From: Prinsepia uniflora
Lineage: Eukaryota; Streptophyta; Magnoliopsida; Rosales; Rosaceae
Direction: 5' to 3'
DNA length: 64,000 nt
NCBI GenBank assembly: GCA_032719365.1
Contig: CM064862.1
Location: 4,228,501 to 4,292,500, forward strand
A program made the translations under genes and the position numbers. Shown piece after piece: positions 12,380 to 25,342 of this stretch. The notes beneath the pieces are model-generated. The model searched no databases. It was not told the origin of the DNA and saw only the letters and a list, made by a program, of their open reading frames with translations. Position 1 is the stretch's first letter. Each line of letters starts with the position of its first letter.

Positions 12380-15300
12380 ATGAGAATGGAAAACAAAGAA
12401 ATGGAAGCAGGTGAGAAGGTGAGTTGGAGCAGAGAAACCATTCCAAGAGTTTTGAGGATAGTGAGCACAAGACTGCCTCAGAGAGACCTTATTTCCCTCT
12501 TGCTAGTAAGCCCCTGGCTTAACGCTACTCTCATATCCTACTCTTCCCTTTGGCTGGTAATTTTTCTTTCCAATTGTAATATTATATGGGTAATTAAGTT
12601 AAACGGTTTTTTGTAATATGGATTTTGTTTCTTGTTCCAGCTTCTCGATTTTCGTGAGATGAATAATGCTGGGAATCGCCTTATAGCAGCTCTTTCATTG
12701 GTTAGATATGCCAAATTGCGAAGATTTTATATTTATTGGATAACTTCATAGTGTTTGAATAATGTTAGCCAAAAGACTAAATTAATGAGGTGTGCGTGAT
12801 TTTAAGTTTGAATTATATGGCAAAATAATGGCAATTTGTACCTAAATCAAGTTTTGGAAAGAATAAAGGATGATGGGTATGTAAACAAGTTCTAATCTTT
12901 GGACCAAAAGAAGAACAAATTTCCACCCTTCGATGTGATAATGATTATTTTTGAAATGATTGGATGTAGAGTTTGCTTGATTAAATTGGAAATGCTTCAG
13001 TCGCTGATTGTTACACATTATTATACTGATGTTTCCTTGGTGCAATATTTCTAGCCTAGATATCGGCATGTCAAGCAGATAAACCTTGAATTTGCACAAG
13101 ACATTGAAGACAAGCATCTTGAACTCGTAAAGAACAAGGTCGTATGTCTATCTAGCATGGCTTATGTCAGATTTTATTCATAGAAATGGAAAGATATTGA
13201 CTTTATGGTTTGCGAAAGTGGTCCTTGTGAATATTAGAAGGAAGCTACATATTGTAATGATCTTTTCTGACGTTGAATTAAACTAATGCAAACGCCTGAC
13301 AAAGCGCATTTGGAATTTTGTTTATTTCCAGCATCAAGGCCTTTTAATGGGTTTTAATGAGGTTGTAATGTTGGGCACTCTCACTCATAGTAGTACTCCT
13401 TGGTAGAAAGCAAGCATAACATGAGTGTTTACCTATGTATTGGTTGAAATTCATATATGAAAAGAAAGACATGTTAGGGCCTCCCATGTTGGATTAAATT
13501 TCACATTTCCATATATCCACTATTCTATTCTAAAATATGGAACCGACACGAGTCAGTTAACCATAGGTTTTATAATTCTTGCATTAAATAGAGACTTCTG
13601 CATAAAAAGATAATGAACAGAATTGCTTTTTTTTTTTCTTCCTTTTTTTCTGTTAATTATCCATTGACTGCAAAAGAAAAATTTCCGTTTCTGCAGTGTC
13701 TAGATTCTCTCCAAAACCTGGAGGTTTTGAATCTTAATGGCTGCCAGAAGATCTCTGATAATGGAATTGAAGCTATAACCAGTGCGTGCCCCAATCTGAA
13801 GGCCTTTTCTATTTATTGGAATGTGAGGTATTAAGGTTTATTTGTATCCCAAATGACATTTCTAGTTGAAACTTGGTTTGTTTTTGATGAATTTTAGAAT
13901 ATGATTTGAGTTTCAGGATAACAGATATAGGTATATCACACCTAGTGAAGAGCTGCAAGCATATAGTTGATCTGAATTTAAGTGGGTGTAAGGTATTTGT
14001 CAGTTATCTATTCAATCTTATGAAACATACATGCATGGTCTGTATACTACTCAATCTTATCTCTGTAAAAATTTGGTTTTTATTGTCTTTCAGTAGCATA
14101 CTGTAATATGTTATATTGGTTAACCTTTTAAGTTTTAATGTTTATTTCGTGAAGGATTTTCTTTGAATTAATTATTTTTTTATGTGGAAATCGCAGAATC
14201 TTTCCGATAAAAGCTTGGAATTAGTTGCGAAGAAATATCCAGAATTACAGTTGTTGAACCTGACCAGGTAGGAAATAAATATTGCTCTTTACTACATATC
14301 TTGAGAAAAGTTCATTTTGTGAGAATGAATATATTTCATTTTTCTCATGTCTCACAACATGGAATTCACAGTTATTATTTTTCAATTGTGCGTTCTAGAC
14401 TTCTAGGCTATAACTTATGTAAAAATTAATCAATGAATTTTATGTACACTTTCCTTCTATACTACATTGGTGAACTTGATTGTTTGTGCAAACTACATTA
14501 CCTTCCTCTGGTGCTGACATATCATAATTTTTCATTCATAGGTGTGTCAAGTTAACAGATTCTGGGTTACAGAAGATATTGTACGGTTGCCCATGTCTCC
14601 ATAGTCTAAATTTGTATGCCCTTTCAAGGTATTTGATAGTGCCTTTGAATAAATCTGAACTATGTTCTTTTTGCTGTATTTTATTGGCTTCATTTGCTTT
14701 CCTCAGCTTCACGGATGAAGCTTACAAGAAAATATCACTACTCGCCCATCTTAAATTCTTGGATCTGTGTGGCGCTCAGGTAGCATTTACTAGATTTTGT
14801 TATACTGATGTAACTCTTTATTACCAAGCTGATTATAAATACTTATGTGAAATCTCATTTCAGAATCTCTCGGATGAAGGGCTGGCTTGTATAGCTAAAT
14901 GCAAGAACCTTCTATCTCTCAATTTGACATGGTAATGAAGCTTCTTCATTCCCTAACATGTATTTGAAGTAATGGAGACATGTTGAATGCAATTTCAATA
15001 CTGATCTCTACTTTCTAATAGGTGTGTACGTGTCACTGATGTGGGGGTCATGGCCATCGCACAGGCTTGCACATCTCTTGAGTTTCTCAGGTAATTCTTG
15101 ATTAACTTCATGCTCGATACTGGCCTTTGTATTCTTGAATTGGGAAATATTAAACTCTGGTGGCTGAATGTCTTTCACGTTGTTTTCCTTCTTTATATCT
15201 TTATTTGCAACAAAAACTGAAAAAGTAAAGCTTCTTTGATACTTCTTGTTAGTGAACCAGTGTTCCCGTTAGCTTGAGTGATTGCCTCCACATATATTCG

Positions 15301-15592
15301 GTGATCTTATTGACTTATGATTTTATATATTAAAAATTACAGCTTATTTGGGATAGTTGGGGTGACCGATAAATGCTTGGAGTCCCTTTCGAGGACCTGC
15401 TCAAACACAATTACAACTCTGGATGTTAATGGATGTATTGGTATTAAGGTAATGATCTACTTAACATAAAAATTTGTACTAAAACTTGGACCAGTTTTTC
15501 TAATTACGCAGATTGCTCTCTTGTAGAAGCGGAGCCGTGATGAATTGCTTCAATTGTTTCCAAAGTTGCAGTGCTTCAAAGTGCACAGTTAA
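12380..15592 (+). CDS. F-box/leucine-rich-repeat protein (At3g58530-like)
   Basis: An intact 12-exon gene for a predicted 355-residue SCF-type substrate receptor. Inferred exons: 12380-12556, 12641-12700, 13055-13138, 13697-13827, 13917-13992, 14197-14267, 14542-14628, 14707-14779, 14864-14931, 15022-15090, 15343-15448 and 15527-15592. All splice phases agree. The N-terminus has a short F-box-like helix region (ETIPRVLRIVSTRLPQRDL, LLVSPWLNATL). It is followed by a ladder of RNI-type LRRs with the repeated pattern L.L.GC..I.D.G, for example LNLNGCQKISDNGIEAI, LNLSGCK, LDLCGAQNLSDEGL and LDVNGCIGIK. It ends in FKVHS. Length and exon pattern fit the Arabidopsis protein (about 353 residues). A second in-frame Met lies two codons downstream of the chosen start. 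The substrate is unknown. It lies between the PORR relic and CCR4 as in Arabidopsis. Confidence 0.92.
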
Positions 15593-17522
15593 TGCCCGTC
15601 ACTTGCAAAATTTGCAGATAAAGTATTTCAGTTTCCTTCCATTAAGGTATATCCTCTCTAAGCTCCACCTGTTAACAACAGACAAACCACGACTTTAGTA
15701 GAGAAGAAAGGACACTATGTTGTACTTTGTTTTTTGCATTTTTAGCTCAAAAGGCAATTACCAAAATCTCTTATCGATGATTAGTTTCTGGGTATCGGGT
15801 CGATTTGGTGGTTACCTTTAGAATGTTTTTTTCAGGAACTTTCTTGGATTCTTGGAAAATCAATCAATGGACATGGCAGGTAGAAGACTTGATAGGGGAA
15901 TGGGGTATTCATGCACGTGGCTCAACTATCCTCTGATGTTCCGTACATCTTAACCCTAAAACATGTCTGTGTCGCAGAGACAGCTCACAGAATGCATCAA
16001 TGTTTATTGTCACACAAAAAAATGATGGTAAGATTGCTTGGTCTGGATAACATAAACAAAATAAAGTGTTGTGCTATTTTTGTAGCTTGAATTTTGTGTA
16101 CAACTTGTTAGTAAATGAAACTATTTATAAAGCTATCATTTTGCCATACTTAATTGAGCTGGTAGAATTTTGTGTATGATTGCCGATGGATATGAGATGT
16201 AATTTATTTATACCAACGCGAAGTATGTTTTTACCATCTCCATCTCTCTTCTGCATTTAATGTTTCTCAGTCCCATTCTGTGCTCCATCGTCTTTCCCTT
16301 CTTTTTAAGGTTCGAGATATGATGCTAAAATTGCAAGCAAGATCGAGCAACTTTGAGATACTAAAAAGTTGGAAGCCCTCTCTTTATTGGCATTCTTTGC
16401 AAAATTGCTTCAGGGCCGAGGTTTATTTTCTAGTCTTTAATGTTGGGAAGGAGGCTCTCTCTAGTCTCTCAGTAAATCCGAAAGTACCTTATATTACAAC
16501 CCCAACAATAAACACCCTGTATTGAGACCATAATTTCATTGAATGGATGCAACATATTTCCAAAACAAAAAATGAGTAAGAACATCACTAGATTAGAGAT
16601 TAGGGCTTGAGGGATATCACTGTCGGTTTAAAATAGAATTCCTAAGACACCAGCCCAGGTTTAATTTTGCACTACAAACTTCATCTACATCGACTTCAAT
16701 TGAATTGCCCATATCATTCCCGAAGAAGACAACAATAACTAATGTATACCATATCGATTTTAGTGAAGTGGAAAAACCAATTAGTTGGGTTGCCAACACA
16801 ACGAGCTATTTTAAAGATATCTGGGGAAAAAAAATCAAAATCTTATTCCTCATCCTTTGTTTCCTTGACAAAAATGAAAATGGAAGAAAAAAAGGGGAAA
16901 GGGGGCTGTGACCAAGAGCATGGTATAGAGAAAGAAAAAGAGCCAACAATTGCAGGCCACTAATCACTTGCCTTTTCAGGGATTAGAGTGTACAGGGATG
17001 ATCAGGACTAAATATAAAGAGCCGGTGAGGCGTGAGCATCTAAGAAATTCTATTAGCAAAAACGAAGATCGGCAATCGAGCAGAAGGCATCATAATAACT
17101 TTTTTTCTATAAGACAAAGGTGGCATAATACAAAGCAGATCATAGCAAGGATCATCACACAAGGAGATTCCTGGAATAGAAGAGTAGCCATGATCTACCA
17201 ATCTTACAATTACTTTTAACCTCAACATCCAACAGCTGCTTCTCTCTCAGCCTTTTCTTGGATGTCTTCAAACCTCTCCTCTCCTAAAACCATTTCAGCT
17301 CCTACAAGCATTCAGATTGCTGTCAAACACAATAACCACAAATTACAAAAGTCGACTGCACAAATGTCACATTATCAAATATAATTGGTGATAGAATCAA
17401 TAATTTTTCTGTGTATACTAACCATCAGTCATCGAACCTTTCCAGTAAATTTTTTATAAGTCTCAAGAAATATTCATGAGTAGGATAGAACCAGCAAAGA
17501 TTTGGAAGCCTACCTGAATGTA
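15593..17522. other. Convergent 3' spacer between F-box/LRR and CCR4 genes
   Basis: The two flanking genes converge here, so both 3' UTRs lie in this stretch. Short frames at 16280-16525 and 16705-17219 (+) and at 16617-16799 (-) show no recognisable domain. I see no further gene. Confidence 0.6.
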
Positions 17523-20500
17523 TCAACGTCTAATTCTAGGCTTGCAGCGAAACTCAGCTAGAAGCGCAATGTGATCTGATGACCACTCTGGAGAAGGAAG
17601 TGCTGTGTCTTTCCTTAAGCTTTCCTCATCCAAGAGCTCTAACAAGGACTCCACCGATAAAGAGTCCGCTGCAACCACACATTGAATATCTTTATAAAGA
17701 ATTGATCTATTAAAGAGGGGCATTAATGAACAGGTCAAACATATTTGCAATCCTTATACTTACCTGTGTAAAATATGTAATCTAGGGTACCAATAAAATC
17801 TCTAGTGCAATTTGTAAATAACGGCTCATTTGTGGTAGGGTCCATTCTCCGTCTCTGCTGCTCCAGACCAAGACCAACCCCCAATCTTGCGAATGATGAA
17901 TACGCACTTACCTGTGAGTTCCAATAAAAAATTCAGCCACAATCAGCACAAGCCCTAGAACCAAAGAAAGGCACTTCCCCCAAAGAAAGAATAATAAAAA
18001 TACTCGAGCAGCCAGCACATTACAAAGAAAATTACCAGTGGAAGCTGATGTACCAACTTGTTGACAGGGCGTAGTATATTAAGAGGATCTACTTGTAACT
18101 CTGAGTGTGATGGATCAACCTTTCCCATGGCCAAAAGTGTATGAGGAGCGCTGCAACAAAGTTGAGCAGTACCTTAAGCAAGCAACGTACCAGTAATAAA
18201 TTTTCAATTCAAACTATAATCATCAGAAACCATCAACAGACCTTCCAGGAACTGAATTAAAATCCCCACACACCAGCATCGGGATATCGGCACTGGCAGC
18301 TATTTTCTCTAATCCTTTCAAGAGAGTATGAACCTGATATGAAACACAAGAAAACACAAAATCAAATGTCATCTTCGAAATGTTCTAATAGATGCAATAC
18401 ATGCGAAGAAATAATCTAAGAAATAACCTTACCTGCCAGAGTTTGACATCCTTTAGATCTTGGTGGACATTTACATGCGTATTTGCCTGTACTCAATACC
18501 ATGAGAATAATGTGATTACAATATGTCAAGAAAACTGCCCATGCATCAAAATCAACGCAGTGAAAAGAAGATAAATCACAAAGAAGAATACAAACAAATA
18601 CAAACAAGTTCAACACAGCCACTGAAACATAGCCGCACATAATACAATATGCATCTCATACCACACAAAGAAGTTGCCGTTTCCCAGGATTATCAGCTCC
18701 CTGATTGCTAAATTTGGCTTCCAAGACCACTATGAGCGCAACATTATCCTACAAACACATTGAGAACCAGTCATGAGCTTCATAGATCAAGATCACTTTT
18801 AAAAGATCAGGTTCACACGATAAAATTCATAAATAGAAACACTATGAGCGCAACATTATCCTACAAACACATTGAGATCCAGTCATGAGCTTCATAGATC
18901 AAGATCACTTTTAAAAGATCAGGTTCACACGATAAAATTCATAAATAGAAACACTATGAGCGCAACATTATCCTACAAACAAATTGAGATCCAGTCATGA
19001 GCTTCATAGATCAAGATCACTTTTAAAAGATCAGGTACACACGATAAAATTCATAAATAAAAAATCCACCTTAACCAATCGATTTAATGCACTTTTCTTC
19101 TGATTACTTGGAATCATGGCATCAGTCAAAGACTGAGCAGCCTTATTGAATTCAACCTGCATAACCACAAATTCCTTCATAATAAGAATCAATAAAAACC
19201 AAGTATATGTGCAGTTATAAATCTCAATATCTCCCTATACCTCATATTTTTTGACATGCGAAAATCTGTCTCTACGGAAAAATGTTGCACAACCATCAAT
19301 TGTTTGTGTGTTTCCACTGTAAACCTGAAATCCGAGTATATAAACAATTAGTAAGAAGAATTTCAAAAATTATGACCATAACAAACAAGTTGATTAAATA
19401 TTTAATAAATAAAAACATAACCTAAGATACCTCATTTGTTTTTCTCTTGTAAAGAGCTTGATAGCCATGTTTGTCCAGCTCAGGGGCAAAAAATTCCTCG
19501 AAATGGTCACTTTGAACCTGAAAGGGCCATTGTTCAGCTCGTATCACAGGCATAATGCATAATCTATAATTTATACATAGTTGACATGTAAGACTTCAGA
19601 TATGGCAAAATAACTAAAGATTTTAAGCAGTCCTCCTAAATTGTCGCTCACTTTCTTAAGTTTTCTTATCCAATTTCAAACCTTCAATCATCTTCAGGAG
19701 CACTTAATCTTCATGATTCAGGAGAAAGGAAAAAAAAATCAGCATGAATTGAATATTTCAAAACATGAGAGTAATGCTCAAATTATCAATATTGAATTTT
19801 CAATTAAAAAACGTTAGAACTGTACGCTCTGATAAAATGTGAATGTGTACCTCCTGAAGACAAACAATATCTGCACGATAGCCAACAATTTCCCGCAACA
19901 AATTTTGTCTGCGGTACGGCCAAGAAAGTGCCCATGAAGGACAGTAACTATATGATTCATTGGTGGCATACACGTCAGACAAAATGTTGTAAGAAAGCAC
20001 AGTAAAAGTTCCAGATGATGCAATACGGCCATCTGAATCCAAATGCCCCATCACGTCAACACCATTGACATTAACAGGAACCAGGCGACGTGGACTTGGA
20101 GAGGGTGCCGGAATGACACAGGATGTTAATATGGTATTGACATGCCCCACAGGTACTTTTGATTCAGCATCGACCACAACACATTCAAACTTAAGAACAT
20201 GCCCAATATCATCGGCTGTTGGCGTATATGTTTTAGAGCGTCCCACTTCAAACCATGTTTCACCACCACTCCTTTGTGTAACAGCTGCCGGATATAATGG
20301 TGCTGAACCATTTGTCAAACTCGTGCTTGACACAGAACCAGATAAGCTAGTGTTAAGCACCCCAGAACCAGAGCTATTAAAGCGCCCAAACACCTCTTCT
20401 TCCTCATTACCATTTTCATTTACGGCACTAGCAGCACGGTCATGCAAAACACGGTGATGCTGCCATGCGTCTGAGAAGCATTTGGGAGAACAATGGTAAC

Positions 20501-22681
20501 TTTTGGCAACAGGTATTTTGGCCTTAACGCAGCCTAGACACTGCAATGTGGCTTGCTCAGATGGATGTACACTACAGATCGAAACTTTTTTCTCACTTTG
20601 TATACGATACCTGCAATCAAGATGCAGAAGCAAAAATTAATCAAGAAAATAAATTATTATAGAAATTCACTTTGTATTACACATGTTCAAATTAAGGAAT
20701 GATTCATCCATATTTAATCCATTTTGAAGCTTCAAGTTGCTCGTTGAAGACGTAAATCACCTACCTTCCACCCCTCCATAGTGATTTTGAAGACCAATTT
20801 TGCACATATAAAAAAAATTCTCACACATAAATCTAGCCAGGAAAAGGAAAAAACTTACAATACAAGGGAAAACAGAAGTAGCAGAGACATGTGGATTCCG
20901 ACAATAAAATAATCTCAATATCAATTTTTTGCAAACGAAAGTAAGAGATCACTACAAGATCTTATCTGTACAAGTACATTCAGGTGTAGATTACACATAA
21001 TATTTTTGTCATTTAATGACGGGAATCTCGCCTCATTAATTGCATAACAAATGAAGCTGTACAAAATCTAAACCCAAAAAACATCATAAAAATGCTGATC
21101 CAATCAACTATTCTCATCATATGTAGATTAATTACCCAATATTTAGTCATTTACCAATGGAATCTCACCTCGTTAATAGCATAGCACAAAGCCTGAGGGA
21201 GAAGGTGAAATACTACCCTTTAATTACCAGGAAAAAAGTATTTACTGTAAAATATTTTAAAAATATCCTCCAACTGGTTATTATTGTAAAATAGTACAAT
21301 CAATGGGTAAGAATTGGGGTCATACACACATCACATGGAAATCAAACAAGGGCTCCTTCGTAAAATAACCCATTTACAAAAGCCTATACAAAGTCCCTTT
21401 TTTAACGAACTTAGAAGACTAACATGTTTTGTATTTGAAATGATCAATGCAGGGGCAATATATGAGTTGAGATGTCGAATCCACAAACTTAGAAGCCTAC
21501 CCTGTTTTGGATTTACTTTTTAGTTACATGTTTAAGAGCTAGTCCTCTAATGAGCCTACATAGATTACTTATTATTGAAGAAACGCACAAAACAATACAT
21601 AGCAATAATAGAAAGCATGCAAATACTCAATAATTAGGTTTGCTCTTTTCCCTTGATCGACGATGGTGGGAATCCTGAAATCTGGTCGTAGGTGCAAGGC
21701 ATGTGCTAAAGCAATGGAAGCCATAAAAACAATGAGCCCCACTAAACATCTAGGATTTCATCACAATCTTTCTAGTGGGAGGTGCAAGGTAAGTCTGTAT
21801 CAGTGCAGCTATAAGCCCAAACCAGGTATCTTGGAAATAACAAGTGCTCTAAACATATTTTTTATACATAACTGAAGCATACGTCAGATGTGCACCGAAT
21901 ACAGTGTGCTAGAAACAAAAAGGTGGTAATGCAACCAGGATTTCCAAACAGGTACCAACAAAGATGTATAGCTGTTACAACATTCATCGGTCTCCTAATA
22001 TTTCTCACAAAAACAAACTATTCTAGATCATCACGTTTAAGACCTCTGGGTAGCTAACTAGAGGTTTACATTTTATTCTAAAGTATATGATCCAATTGAG
22101 TTCTGTCAATTATTCAAATTCATTCAAACACACAATTCAAGAAAAATAATACTGCAGCCGGAAAGAATATACCGTATTCAAATTCAAGAACTGAAAATTA
22201 AACGCTCAATCTACTTTTAATAGCAATCTATACAAACAGAAGGTTTTGAAATCATGACACAAGCAACTGTATACAGTGCACAAATAAAAGTAATATTACA
22301 ACTAAACATAAATGTTGTAAACCCAGAAGCTTTTCCCAATAAATGGGATACAAAGCTGATCCTTTTCCAAGAACCCGTATGATAACAACGTCCCCAACCG
22401 ACCCAGAAGCCACCAAAAAAAAAACTCAAAATCCCAAGAATACCAGAAACCAAGAGCACCCAAAACCGGAAACCAATTTAAGCAAAACGAAAACTAAAAT
22501 TCATTTAGGAAATTGCTACTTACCACTTGTACCTCAAGAAGTGACCATCAACGGGGGCGGACTCGGGCACATCGTCTGTCGTGACAGCCTTGTCAGGCCG
22601 GCGCAAGAGCACATACGGCGTGAGCTCACAGCCTACAATAGGAATATCCGAAGGGAGGTGCACGCGTAGCACGCTCAGCAT
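17523..22681 (-). CDS. CCR4: CCR4-type poly(A) deadenylase (carbon catabolite repressor protein 4 homolog 1/2)
   Basis: An intact 11-exon gene, predicted 605 residues, the size of Arabidopsis CCR4a/b. Exons in transcription order: 22524-22681, 19851-20610, 19431-19517, 19241-19324, 19070-19156, 18662-18748, 18433-18486, 18242-18333, 18036-18150, 17764-17911 and 17523-17668. The first 50 residues (MLSVLRVHLPSDIPIVGCEL...) match plant CCR4. A Cys/His cluster (CSVHPSEQATLQCLGC, YHCSPKCFSDAWQHH) is the MYND-like zinc finger that replaces the yeast LRR and contacts CAF1. The endonuclease/exonuclease/phosphatase domain shows SYNIL (metal Asn), CLQE (catalytic Glu), CGDFNS (Asp/Asn) and SSDHIALLAEF (Asp-His). 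The protein shortens mRNA poly(A) tails in the CCR4-NOT complex, probably in P-bodies. Intron 5 carries a 112-bp tandem triplication that copies an exon boundary. Confidence 0.95.
18731..19060. repeat. 112-bp tandem repeat, about 2.9 copies, in CCR4 intron 5 and exon 6
   Basis: Units start at 18731, 18843 and 18955 with almost no divergence (for example GAGAACC versus GAGATCC). Each unit contains, on the minus strand, the 3' splice site and first 18 bases of CCR4 exon 6. This yields two decoy acceptors, with exon starts at 18860 and 18972, upstream of the real one at 18748. Confidence 0.95.
20611..22523 (-). other. CCR4 intron 1 (about 1.9 kb)
   Basis: This interval separates the 52-codon first exon from the large second exon. 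It has a GTAAGT donor at 22523 and a CAG acceptor at 20611. It is AT-rich, and no RNA gene or complete mobile element was recognised in it. Confidence 0.8.
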
Positions 22682-23458
22682 GCTTTGATTTTGCTTCTCA
22701 CTCTATGCAGCAAAAATCTTGAGTATCTTGATAGCAACGTAACCCTATCCTAGCCAATCGCGAAAATACAGAGACAGCTGCAAGGCCTTGTTCGAATAAA
22801 ACACACGTTCGACGCAGGCGGATACCAGGCGGATCCGCCATTTACTTGACCCGAATGCCCGCCAGCCTTGACGAACCCGAGAAGCCCAAAACCCTAAAAA
22901 ATTTAGTCCCTGAAATCGAGCGCGTAGATCGAGAACTTTGGATTGGAAAATTTCAGGGTTCAGAGAGGTCGAAGAGAAAAAAGAAAAGGGTTTCTTTTTC
23001 TTCTGCGTTTGAGAAGTGATTGAAGTGGATCGATTGGCAGAGAGGGATCGAAGAATGAAAAAAGGGAGATAGAGAGAGAAAGTTGGGTTCTTTGAGAGAG
23101 AGAAAAGCACAGAAACAGAGAGGGGGATCGATAATTAGGGTTTTACAGAGGAACTGAAAGTAATCTTGGTTGGCTCCAACTCCATTTCCTGAATTGCGAG
23201 AGACACATAGAGAAGAGAAAAGAGGTGGCTTGGGCTCTTTTCTTTTATATACCATACCAGCGCCTCTACGACTTTGGCTTTTGGCCTGGGTATTCAATGT
23301 TTTTTTGTTTTTTTTTTTTTCCTATTTTCATTTTAATTTTATTTTTTTCGGTTTTTGGTGTTTTTTCAATTTCTATTTAAAAGAAAATAACCATTCTCTA
23401 TATGTGGGTTTGTAGATCGGTGAATTTCAAATGTCCTTTCATTTGTTATGAATTTTAT
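22682..23458. other. CCR4 5' leader and promoter region
   Basis: Upstream of the CCR4 start codon on the minus strand. It contains CT-rich stretches (GAGA-rich on the plus strand around 23050-23130) typical of plant 5' UTRs, then a T-rich tract at 23297-23370. The open frames here are composition artefacts. The exact transcription start cannot be read. Confidence 0.5.
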
Positions 23459-23815
23459 TGGAGGGATTTATTGATTGAAATAAAGTTATTCAAATAGGGA
23501 ACTACAGTTGGAACAAATATATTTTTCTATGCTATCGATGATCCATAACGACATGTTATTCAAATAGGGAAGAACAATTAGAACATAAATATTTATCTAT
23601 ATTTTTTATTACAAGGGAGGGGGAATTTCGGAAAGGAGGGATTTATCGATTGAAATAAAGTTATTCAAATAGGGAAGTATAGTTGGAACATATATATTTT
23701 TCTATGCTATCGATGATCCCTAACGACATGTTATTCAAATTGGGAAGAACAATTAGAACATAAGTATTTGTCTATATTTTTTATTACAAGGGTGGGGGAA
23801 TTTCATAAATTTTTT
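23459..23815. repeat. 175-bp tandem duplication
   Basis: Two direct copies (about 23459-23633 and 23634-23815) share long blocks such as GATTGAAATAAAGTTATTC, GCTATCGATGATCC and ACGACATGTTATTCAAAT, with about 5-10% differences. No coding potential. Position, not function, is certain. Confidence 0.85.
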
Positions 23816-23954
23816 CTATATTATCGATGATACATAACGCGCTATAATCAACTGAATTACACTTACTTGACAAAAAAAATGACTCGTTTTCTATTTTTAA
23901 AGGAGTAATGCCAAAAAAAATATTAAAATATTATAAATCTTCAAATCATTTCTA

Positions 23955-25342
23955 TCTTTATGAAATGTACTAAGTAAACCATACAAGAAGTTCAAAATCA
24001 ATGTTCAGAACGGCGCTAGACACTCTAAGACATCAAATATGGACTTAACACCTAGGGGATAAGTGGAGCTTAAACGAGAGCCTAGATAATTTTATTTTTT
24101 AATTCAAGAAATTAAAAATATAATAGTGTTACTACAAACATATTCACAATCACAATATCATAGTGGGTATATGCAATTAGTTTCATTACAATAAGTGCAA
24201 TTACGTAATTAATTCGAATTAATATAGAATTAGTGAGTGGGTCGAGGTTGCGTGTGGGTCTCTACCTCAATTTGATCCAATTCATTTATTTGAATTAGCC
24301 TACTTGACTCAAGCATATTCAATAGTCTTCACTCTTCAACAATGTTCAAAACGGAGGGCTAAGCGGCCGCCTAAGTACTACGCAGAGCTAAGTAACCCTG
24401 AGTTTGTCTTCGGCGGTAAAGAAACATGGCAGCAGAGAAACACGTCATCACTCGGTACCTATGCGAACTCGACAGACAGCGAGGCGGCTTATCAACTAGG
24501 GCTAGGCGGTAGGTTTCGAGTGCATAATTTTACCCAAAATTTCAAACAAGCATTTTAATTGCAGAAGTCAAATTAGAACCGAAAATTTCAAATGTGAGAC
24601 TAACACACACACACACACACTATTCTCGGCAATTCACAAAAGTGCAGAACCTTCTTCATTAATTCGCGGAACTTTATCATTCGACTCACCTCACCAGTCA
24701 TCCCCATCGCTTTCACCTTCCTCCGCTCATCTCCTTCACGCGACGGACTCGCTTCCATCCTCCGTCTCTCATGACTCTAGAAAGTCTCTTATCTTCTCTA
24801 TCTCTCTCTGGACTTTTCTTGAAGGATGAAGATTACAGAATAACGATCGAAGACTCTCTTCTCTTGTTCTTGGTCTCCCTGATACTCTGAGTCTCTGGAA
24901 TCTTGATGAATAATGAAGAGTGAATTGATTTAATTGAAGAGTGAAGACTATTGAAGATGCTTGAGTCAAGTGGGTTGATTCAAATAAATGAATATTGAAA
25001 TAAATGAATTGGTTCAAATTGAGGTAAAGACTCACACGCACCCCCCGACCCACTCACTAATTCTATATTAATTTGTATTAATTAAATAATTGCACTTATT
25101 GTAATTAACTAATTGCTTATATGTACCCACTGTGATATTGTGATGGTGAATTTTATAGTAATATCATTATATTTTTAATTTCTTGATTTTTTCTTTAATA
25201 AAAATCTTATAAACCCTAGTTTAGACCTTACATAGTTGTTAAGTGCCAAGTCTTTATTCGACGCCTTAGGAGTGCTTAATACCGTTTTGAATATTGATTT
25301 TGAGCTTCTTATATGGTTTACTTAGTATATTTCATAAGGATG
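23955..25342. mobile_element. Fold-back element with inverted arms of about 350-390 bp
   Basis: The left arm (about 23955-24345) and right arm (about 24930-25342) are inverted copies. Matched pairs include ATGAAATGTACTAAGTAAACC with GGTTTACTTAGTATATTTCAT, GACTCAAGCATATTCAATAG with CTATTGAAGATGCTTGAGTC, and GTGAGTGGGTCG with CGACCCACTCAC. The 580-bp centre holds a short (AC)n run (about 24604-24620) and no protein domain. It resembles a fold-back or Mutator-like non-autonomous DNA transposon. No terminal duplication was identified, so the ends are approximate. Confidence 0.75.

Noticed and set aside
22745..23297. Overlapping 114-121 residue frames upstream of CCR4
   Set aside because: They lie in the CT-rich 5' leader, overlap each other in different frames and show no domain.
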